A DNA stretch of 64,000 bases from contig JAYKYS010000070.1 of NCBI GenBank assembly GCA_036924285.1, forward strand, positions 1 to 64,000, read 5' to 3'. The notes under the pieces were generated by a model. The model ran no database searches, was not told where the DNA came from, and saw only the letters and a program-made list of their open reading frames with translations. Positions 56,301 through 64,000 of this stretch are shown piece after piece. The stretch's first letter is position 1. The number at the start of each line of letters is the position of its first letter. Made by a program: the position numbers and the translations under genes. This DNA comes from Asterella californica (lineage: Eukaryota; Streptophyta; Marchantiopsida; Marchantiales; Aytoniaceae).

Positions 56301-57570
56301 CTCCTGTGCCTTGACTGCTTGCGCTGTTGAACTTTACTCGCTGAGTCAAAGTGACAGGACATGTGCAGGTGTAAGACAATGAGCCGACCTCAATTTGCTG
56401 TGTGGATGACAGCCAAAGGCTATCCACTTCATTGCGTTTGGCTCGCAACTGCCCCTCCACCTCACTCCTCATGGCCTCAGAGCTGTGGTATCTGCTCTGT
56501 GCTGGCTCACGTAACGTCTTCCAATGTCCTGCTGCCAGATGAGCGTCGGCATTTTTTGGCTGCAAGCTCAAGATAGCCGGCATGGACAGAAAGGTGTTGA
56601 GTGCGCTTGCAAGGGCACAGGCATGTTGCGCTTTCAGGTGCCAAATCCTGTGACGCTTTCAGGTGGGCTGCTAAGCAGCATGTGGGGTCAGCCACCTTAT
56701 TGAGCATTCTTTTACATAACACTTGCAGCTGTGATGCAGATTTATGCCTGGCTTGCAAAACACATGCTACAAGCTCTAGAAGGGTAAGGGAGGTGGGCGC
56801 ACACTCGTTGACGTCTCTGCTGCCACCCTAGTGGGTTTGCTTTACATTGCGCGGGTGGTTAAGTGTGAAGTCACTTCGGAAGTCACACTCACTTAACGTC
56901 ACCTGATGCATGCGCTTGCTATCTTCTTTCAGGGTTTGCACGAAAGCATCTTGCACCAACACCCTGACTGCACTCCTCAGACCGGCCTCCTCTTCCTTGA
57001 CCGGGGCTTCTCCTTGCCTGGCTAGGGCGGCCTTTTGCCTGGCTAGGGCGGTCACCTTCTCAGCCAAAGCCTGCAGCAAAGACAGTCTTGGAATGAGCCA
57101 TGGCACAAGCTTACAACAGCGGCAACACGGGTGCTGTCAATCTGCACGCCTACAGAATGGAAGCTCAGACGCTGGAGTGTACCTTGGCACCTTGCGTCCT
57201 GAGAAGCCGGGCAGCTGTGTTGGCTTGGTTTTTGGTATATGCAGCTTGATACTTCATGATCCACAAGAATTCTTTTTGCAGCAGTGGTCCAGCTCGGCAG
57301 CATAGCTCTTTCTGACGCTCCTCTGCCTGCACAAAACACAACATTGCAATGAGCGCCAAAGAAGTCAAGTTGCAGCAAAGAGACCAGATGTGATCTCAGA
57401 TGTGAAGTCTGAGCTGTTCTTGATCTCCGCCTGAACATACACAGATCTAACCGCAAACAGTGGAGTGCATACCTGCAGCTGGATACAACTTTAAGTGATG
57501 GTACAACACAGGTGCCAACGCTTGGCACTTCGATGGGCTTGTCACCCTCGCCCATACGGATGAGGACCAT
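53306..57570 (-). CDS. Coiled-coil protein gene with tandemly duplicated exons (partial model)
   Basis: A start near 57570 (MVLIRMGEGDKPIEVPSVGT) is followed by exons at about 57329-57183 (AEERQKELCCRAGPLL, YQAAYTKNQANTAARLLRTQ), about 57070-56900 (LAEKVTALARQKAALARQGE, SAVRVLVQDAFVQTLKEDSK), about 56570-56395 (RSEVEGQLRAKRNEVDSLWL) and about 56115-55940 (IQLEGQLQAKCNELDDLCLS). The last two are clearly duplicates. A 21-bp repeat at about 57010-57050 duplicates ALARQ. The proteins are heptad-rich and lack any catalytic motif. Downstream minus-strand blocks near 54640-54440 and 53790-53310 may be further exons. The phase between exons 1 and 2 does not fit cleanly, so the model is incomplete. 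Function unknown; a structural or tethering role is the default guess. Confidence 0.4.
55560..56583 (-). repeat. Ancient tandem exon-plus-intron duplication
   Basis: Exons at about 56570-56395 and 56115-55940 and their following introns align along their length. Both introns share a (g/a)tcaaggcacagg segment and a C/T-rich tail containing long G runs on the plus strand (about 55565-55577 and 56208-56221). Identity looks moderate, so the duplication is not recent. Confidence 0.6.
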
Positions 57571-59934
57571 ACTCAAGGTGTGACCAAACTCAAGGTGTGA
57601 CCAAAAGATCGAAACATCTGAGTCTGAGTTGGCGATCGAACAACGTCCGTGAACTCACCAAGTTGTCGTATAGAGCTTGCGACAACTTGAGCGATTGTAC
57701 TGAAGGGTATAATACTAGGGAAGCGGTGAAGCTCTGCACGCGATAGGACCTGAGCCATCTCGCACCAAAGCTACCGTGATTCAGTGTCCCCTCGCCATCT
57801 CTCATAGCGGACAACCCAAGGGATCTTTGACGTGCTGCGAAAGGCTGCATGTCTTGACCCACATTGTAGCGGATCACAGGGTAGTATTCTTCCACAGGCG
57901 GTTTATTTGATGTGTTTCGCGAATTGAGCATTTCTTGATAAAAGCAATGCAGCCCTGAAGCAGAAAGCACTGTGCGACAAAGTTTGTTAATATGAGATGA
58001 TTGGCTACACACACAACTGCAGGTGCACCGTACTCTGCAGTATTTCTTTGCTGACCCGTTGGGCTTTAAACCTCTGGAATCGAAATGATCCCTATGTTGC
58101 AGGGAATCTACAAATTAAGAAAATTCGGTTGCTCCGAGACCATCTTCAGACATTCGGATGCATTGTTTAACCCATGTAGTCAAAGCTGCCGGCAACAGGC
58201 GGCCTCAGAGCTTGTGCTATCTCTTGCCAATTTCTCGATCGTTCAGTCAAGCCTCGAACTTCTCGAGCTGCAACACAATAGCTCATCTTGCTTTTGCTTC
58301 GATGGCCACAGTGCAAGCACAGCGAGTTGCTCCAATTTGAGCAGCGCCGGTCGACGGCCTGGTAAATTACGCATGTGTCAGGATCAGCCAACAAGGGTTA
58401 TGTAACGAAAAGACAAGCTACCATAAGCCAGACAGTCTATGAACGATGCTGTTCGCTTGTTGCCCTTGGACGTGGTTCGACCTTGGACGTGGTGTTATTG
58501 TCTCGTCAAGCCACAAGCTTTGCCAAGCTGTGTTTGTACACAAAATACAGGCCCAACCTGTTGATGTCGCGGTATTGCAAACATGCTAGGATTTGGCAAT
58601 TGCCAAGTTTGGCATGCATAACACATCAAGCCAAACTTAAGCAGAATATAGGCCCGACAATTAGTGTGTGACCCATTTGTTGAGTCTTGTAGTTTCTGTT
58701 TTGATTGCTGGTCCTGCTTCCCTGCCGTGTGGCAAGATCACATGCTGTTTATTGTGTCATGCACGCAAAAAAGTTTCCTTTGTATGCCACGCTTTTTACC
58801 AATATCTAGAATCAGTCAGCATCATGATGCAAAGCTAACACTGCGAGAGAAGTTGGATGTGCCTGTGACATTACAAGACCTTTCCAAATTCAGGCCATTG
58901 TTGAATCGAAATGACATGCAACTAGTATCGTATCAAGGTACAGTATATATAAGACTGAGTATGTTGCCCACGTCATTTTGACAGCATGGCCTGGTGTGTC
59001 TTGGAGCCCAAACTAATGTAACTGTGTCTGTGGCTAGTCTGTGAAGTCTCGGCAGACAGAACCAGGAAGGATGAGTGGGTCCCAGCCGTGGTGCACGACT
59101 GATTCTTACACACATTGATGCATTGCATGCATGCTTTGAACATGAAAAGTAACATTTTTGCAATAACATTGAAGCAGAACTGCCAAGATTCGAAGTTCAC
59201 AATATAGTCTCAAGCTATGATGGCTGATCTGGAACCCACTTGAATTACTGCCTCATACAGGTACAACTTTCTCGATAGTCTTGCCATCCGATTCAGTTGC
59301 ACTGGCACCCTTCACTGATGATACATAGGTTTGCTCCCTCTTGCCTCCTGCTAGGCTGGTAAGGCCACTCCAGCTGCACCCCAACTTCCCTGTCTGCAAG
59401 CATGTGTGCTGTCACCAGTGTGCGTTGAAGGGCGTGTCATCACACGCATGGGATGGTGAGGCTGACAGCGCAAATATACACACGTCCTGCCCTGGAATGT
59501 TATATACGCACAGCTTCCAATTTCAGCAGCATCATCAGTACTGCACATCAAATTGCAAATGCTGCAAATGAAAGCTGCAACGCTGCCTGATACTAAATGC
59601 ACAACCAAACAGCACAGAATGCCATGCAATCTTTCATGACATGAACAAACGTGACATGCAGATGCTCAGAATCTAGATGCACCAGACACATTCCCCAATT
59701 CCATAGCATGGGCATGTCTGCTATGCAGCAAGCATGAACAAAGGGAAAAGACACCCATCATAAGTGGCTTCTGACCTTGTTTGTTCATGCTGCATTACCT
59801 GAAAGATATCCATGTCACTCAAAGGCATGCGGATCTGGCTGCACTGCCAGCGATCCTGGTAAAAAAGCACCATATTTGATTTGTTTGTCATGTCCACCTT
59901 GACTCTTCACAGAGTCCTGCTGCTGCGCCATCAA
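57571..59934. other. Region without a confident gene
   Basis: A 141-codon minus-strand frame ends at 57590 and includes MRDGEGTLNHGSFGARWLRS; it may be an upstream exon of the coiled-coil gene. A 16-bp tandem repeat (ctcaaggtgtgaccaaa) lies at 57573-57606. Near 59260 a short minus-strand block (SATESDGKTIEKVV) looks coding. Nothing is recognised. Confidence 0.3.
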
Positions 59935-60499
59935 ACAGGTATGATACGTCAGTCAGTTTCACCAACGGCAAACAGGGGAGCAATGCAGAAGAAGAACATC
60001 ATTTACAATGACAATGCCGGTTCAGTGACAGTGACAGCAACAGTCACTGTGACAGTGACCTTGAGAGTGACAGCAATGATAAATCACAGTATTACAATGG
60101 TGTTGTCAACGCTTTCCAGCTAGTGATCCGCAAGGTAAAGATCCAACAAAGGTCTATTGCTGCAATGAAACAACGATACCAGTACATAATAGACATGGCT
60201 GCAGTGACGCTGTAAAAGGATATGCACATCACATGCATAGTTGATGCATACCAGCCTCAGCAATGCTGAATGTCGGGAGGAAAAATCCCCTCACAATGGC
60301 AGCAAATGCCTGTGGGTGCATGCTGGTTGATTGCCTCTGGCTTCATGACCACTGCATAAGTCATAAGCATCAGCAAAAGTATAAGCAAAAGCAGAAAGTG
60401 CATGCAGCAAGCAGTTGTATACATAGTCTGAAACTGGTTGCGCCTTTTGGGTTTAATCCAACAGTGCAGCAATGTGCCACCACTGCATACTGCTGTTCT

Positions 60500-60630
60500 G
60501 GGCAATGATGACATGCTTGCCAGATTTGACAGCAGGTGCAATGGTGTCCTGCCACAATGGCATGAACCTGTCAACTGTGGTCTTCAGAGACTCAGTCAAG
60601 GGCAGATCCTCTGACTTGTTGTAGAGAAGT
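60500..60630 (-). pseudogene. Phosphoglycerate-mutase-like fragment, repeat B copy 2
   Basis: It carries the same [20 protein letters not shown] peptide as copy 1, again ending at IIAQNS in place of the catalytic AAHGNS. Conservation of the fragment between copies shows it was captured before B was duplicated. Confidence 0.6.
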
Positions 60631-61364
60631 TCTTGCGACCAACTGATGCAATGCTATTGTGAACCTGGACACAATGCGCAACACAGTACGGATCATGCAG
60701 CTTGGAAGCCACACATGTTGCAGAGGAGTATATAAGTACAATACAGCAGGCCCAGATGCTGTATCCAACTGGTGGTGCACAAAGCATCTGCACGTGGATG
60801 CCATAGACTGCTGCCAGCTGGCATAGCTAAGGTATAGCAGTGTAACAGTGTTGATCACTTTGGGGGCAACAGGAAGCACCTGCCCTACAGGCCCGGTGGC
60901 TCTTCATACAGATGATGGGTTGAGCTCATCGATGCTAAATGTCTGCAAATCAACAATGAGTCCGCAAATCAACAACTGTGCCTGAATAAGCAGAAACAAA
61001 GCAAGCAAGCCTAAGATGCCGGTGCCCACAAGCTGGCCTCATAAAAGTCATGCAGGCACATGCACACTTGCAAACAGCAAGCTCAAGCTTCTGGACCAAA
61101 ATCTGAGTGCACAGCCATTACAGCGCTAACTCAATAAGCCAATGTTTTGAACTAAAGCATCACATCAGCAGTGCACTGCAACCAGTGACAGCCGCTACAG
61201 CACACGACAATCACAAAGTTGCCATACCCAGCAATGATTCAAGAGCCCAGAACACAAGACATAGTATGCAATAGGAACACCAGGTGAAATGCAATGTCAC
61301 CTTGAGAGGTCAACCCACAGCCCAGCATTCCCTTGGTCTGCTGTTGAGACCAATAGTCTCAGCA

Positions 61365-62464
61365 TCAGCTTGCAAGAGTCTGCCTCTGCTGTATGCGCTT
61401 CAACCTTGCAGTCCGTTGATGCGCCTGATTTGTACGGGAGTGGATGGTCTGCTGCCAGCTGCCACGCTGAGGGCTGATCCACCATGCCAGGTAGCTGGAG
61501 CTTGCAGTGTGATTGCTGGGCTGGTGCTCATTCTTGGCGTGATCCCACTCTGCAGCTATGTCAGGGTACTGCGCCTGCAGGGAGTTGCATCCACAAGCAG
61601 CTCTCCCAGCACAAATGGGACAGCCTGTCTTCGACCAGTCCGACTGTTGGGCTGAGCAGACCAGCTGTGCTCTTGCCCTGCTGGGCACTGGGTGCAGAGC
61701 CACCAGATCTGCTTTTGGCTTTGCAATCGAGTGTTATGCGGAAAGTTATTCTGATGTGAATTGCGTTTGTGATCCCATTCAGCCAGGAGGGGGTCCTGAT
61801 TCTCAGCAAAAGTTGGTTGTCTACTCCATTTGTGACACAATGCACACTGAGGGCAGCCACTTTTCCTTTTACTGACCCTGGCATTAGGCGCTGCATTCCA
61901 CTTATGGCCACAGACATCACACAGCCAACTAACAATGCGATGGCTTTGTGCTGTTATAGTGTCAGGTGTGCCATCATTTTCCTCATAGTCCCACTGAGCT
62001 GCAACCCCAGGAGCTTTGGTAGCTAAGGAGTTGTGCTTGCACACTTTGTGGCCGCTGCACTGAGGACAATCACAGCCATATGTCCTATCCTTTATACATG
62101 CTGACCAGCTGTGCAGGTAGCCATCTGGACACTGTCTGCAAATCCAGCGAGCCTTCCTATTACTTTGGGGTCCAATGACAATGTTGCCGAGGTGAGCATT
62201 AGCAGCATGATCCCATTGTTTTTGTAGAGCTGGCGCAAGGAGGCTGATATCTGGACCTTCCTGTTGTGTATGCTGATGCTGGCTAGAAAAGCAGGATATC
62301 GAATGATGCTGATAGCGCCATGTTCCTGCATACAGTGTATTGCTATGTATTGTACTGATATGAGAGCAACAAGAATGAGAGGTACAAATCATCACCGTGG
62401 ATCTTTGCGGCAGCTGGCACAGCAAAATCACTAGCACTTGGGTGCAGTGCCTGACGCTTGTCAA
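61365..62464 (-). pseudogene. Zinc-ribbon array protein, repeat B copy 2 (frame-shifted)
   Basis: Three zinc-ribbon modules match copy 1 closely up to NSRTG near 61640. A short deletion relative to copy 1 (cttcgaccag against cttcccgcaaccag) then shifts the frame, and the fourth module (GCPICAG, DIAAEWDHAKNEH) continues in another frame to WWISPQRGSWQQ and a stop at 61365. Copy 2 extends past the copy 1 truncation, so neither copy need be the ancestral state. Confidence 0.65.
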
Positions 62465-62829
62465 CAGCGGACCCGTCGCACAGTGCAGCAGGCGTACTTG
62501 CAGGCACCGCTACAGGTGTCACTTTGTGTACTTCCAAGCATGATGGTAACCTATGCCAACCAAAAGGGATCACAGAGTGGAAATGCTTTGAGGTATCCAA
62601 AGCACACAGCATGCAATCAAGGGCGTGCTGCAAGCCATAGGCACATTACCTGAGATCGGTAAAGAGCCGTTTTGTAGGAAGGGATACCGCGGATTGAAAC
62701 CCTCGAAATGGTCCCATTGCACTTTTCGGACTCGCCTTGCGTTGCTGCCACGATGCAACAACAAAGCTGATGCTTATGCTCCATCAGATGCAGCTGGAAG
62801 TGCTTAGGAGATGAATCGTCATGACTTGT

Positions 62830-63655
62830 CCTCCAGAAGTACTCCAGCTTCAACCTCACCAATTTAATCATTGCACCGTGGTAACAGGTGCGACAAAAGG
62901 TGTATTTAGTGCTGTTTGACCGCTGGGAAGTTGTTGTGGGAACCAGACCTACACCCGAATACATCTTGTCTGCTTAAAATGCACATCCCAGGAACACACT
63001 AACGCAGTGCAGTCTGAGGTTTGAATACTGCTGACCTGTGACTAGACAGGTTTTCGCTGATCATGGACAACACTTTGTGCGAAACACGCGTCAAAGTCAC
63101 ACAGAACTTCCCGAATATTGTGTAGTCTCAGACACAAAATACAGAGGCAAACATGTTTTCAGGCCTGAGTGTATATTTAAATGAGACAATATCCAAGGCA
63201 GCAATTCTTGCTCAGCTTAAGGCCTGCGACCAAGATCAAAGCATGTGCAAGAGTCAGTTGAGGCGACGCTGCCCATTGGTAAGCAGCAAAACACCAAGCA
63301 GCGCTTAGGCAGCAGTACTCCTTGCATCTTGCGTGAGGATTGCTGCTGATAGGTGCTGATTTAAGACACACTAGCATGATGTCACTGCATTGCAGCTTGC
63401 ATGCAAGATGTCAGAATAACCAGTCTGTCATCAAGCATTGACCATCAAAGTGCCCAGTACACATGCCCATTGCGTCGCATACGCGGGTGAGCTTTGTGCC
63501 AATGGCTCATGTTGTCTACTATTCCTATTGCAGATTCCATACAAATACAAGATTTGCACCTTCTGTACAGACTTTTCTTGTTGCGCTTCCTTGAGAAACT
63601 GGCTCGGATGTGACACCCTTGAGGCAGAGCACAAATCTGCATGGCCCACACTATG
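62830..63655. other. Flank of repeat B copy 2
   Basis: A minus-strand block at about 62965-62835 (MYSGVGLVPTTTSQ, CRTCYHGAMIKLVRLKLEYF) looks like an exon that runs directly into the B boundary, so B may sit in a gene here. No family is recognised. The remainder shows nothing supported. Confidence 0.3.
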
Positions 63656-63659
63656 GGAA

Positions 63660-63940
63660 CGAAGGGCAGTCTGATGGCTATCTGACAGGTTTCAGAGTCT
63701 TCTGACGCTAGCTGAACAATGCTGACAGATGATCAGAATGTTTGGGTCAAAATACCAATAATTCTGATATGTCCTGACCAAGATCAGACATTCTGATTGC
63801 ATCTGACCTTGTCTGATAGGATCTGTCAAGCCATGTGGTCTGACAAGGCCTGACGTTGTCTGACAAGCATCAGACATTCTGATCATGCTGATCGCAACTG
63901 ACTGGATCTGATCACAAATGACAGGTCTGACAACAACAAC
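63660..63940. repeat. Degenerate TCTGA-rich repeat tract
   Basis: Words such as tctgac, atctgatc and cagacattctgat recur irregularly over about 280 bp on both strands, giving many short inverted pairs. It is a diverged satellite-like or fold-back tract. Confidence 0.6.
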
Positions 63941-64000
63941 AGCAGATATTTTGCATTATAATGCTGAATCCGTAACTACATCTATATGCATATGTACATA

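Larger units (their letters stand above)
59935..62829. mobile_element. Repeat B, copy 2
   Basis: This is collinear with 29938-32843 over its whole length, with scattered substitutions and small indels. It has the same ends but no A-type flanks, so B moves or is copied independently of A. No short target-site duplication was found next to the shared ends. Confidence 0.75.

Noticed and set aside
55546..56583. Single-exon 345-residue protein
   Set aside because: It runs through two duplicated introns with low-complexity C/T tracts; only the two coiled-coil blocks look coding.

Overview
The window is nuclear DNA from an intron-rich eukaryote. Nearly every real gene is split by short GT-AG introns (about 70-550 bp), and introns and spacers are full of GCATGC-type words. 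All genes end in standard stop codons. The mix of families (ARM, BTB/KCTD, a DDX60-type helicase, a macro-WWE-PARP protein, a dynamin-like GTPase, treble-clef zinc-ribbon arrays, non-LTR retrotransposons) suggests a protist-grade genome. A green alga, possibly trebouxiophyte, is my best guess, but the window does not prove it.

Layout. 0.2-1.3 kb (+): decayed ARM-repeat gene. 1.57-3.3 kb (+): three-exon BTB/T1 protein. 3.7-5.6 kb (+): broken non-LTR retrotransposon. 6.2-10.4 kb (+): multi-exon gene ending in a pseudokinase. 13.9-11.4 kb (-): dynamin-superfamily GTPase. 14.4-16.9 kb (+): unidentified exon-like blocks. 17.6-18.1 kb (+): dual-specificity phosphatase. 29.5-18.9 kb (-): about 22 exons that join by splice phase into one protein with a NYN nuclease-like domain, RGG box, GSQPFGAQAG repeats, a helical/RNA-binding-like middle, a macro domain, a WWE domain and a PARP catalytic domain. 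29.3-33.5 kb: the 5' end of that gene occurs twice (A and A') around a 2.9-kb repeat (B). 44.1-33.9 kb (-): DDX60-type Ski2-like helicase with an N-terminal PIN-like domain. 46.8-51.9 kb (+): complete 11-exon gene for a secreted protein of unknown function. 57.6-53.3 kb (-): coiled-coil exons, some duplicated in tandem. 59.9-62.8 kb: second copy of B, carrying a zinc-ribbon protein gene and a phosphoglycerate-mutase-like fragment.

How they may work together. DDX60 and the NYN-macro-WWE-PARP protein lie head to tail on the same strand with only the duplicated A'/B/A segment between them. A dynamin-like GTPase follows on the same strand. In animals the counterparts (DDX60, PARP9/14-type proteins, NYN/PIN RNases, Mx/GBP GTPases) are antiviral or interferon-induced effectors. 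An RNA-sensing and ADP-ribosylation defence cluster in a non-animal is therefore the most interesting reading. It is inference.

Quality note. Several otherwise well-conserved genes (PARP, DDX60, GTPase, phosphatase) have isolated single-base frame breaks with conserved protein resuming at once, a few of them in short homopolymers. The BTB and secreted-protein genes have none. Residual consensus errors or very recent decay would both explain this.
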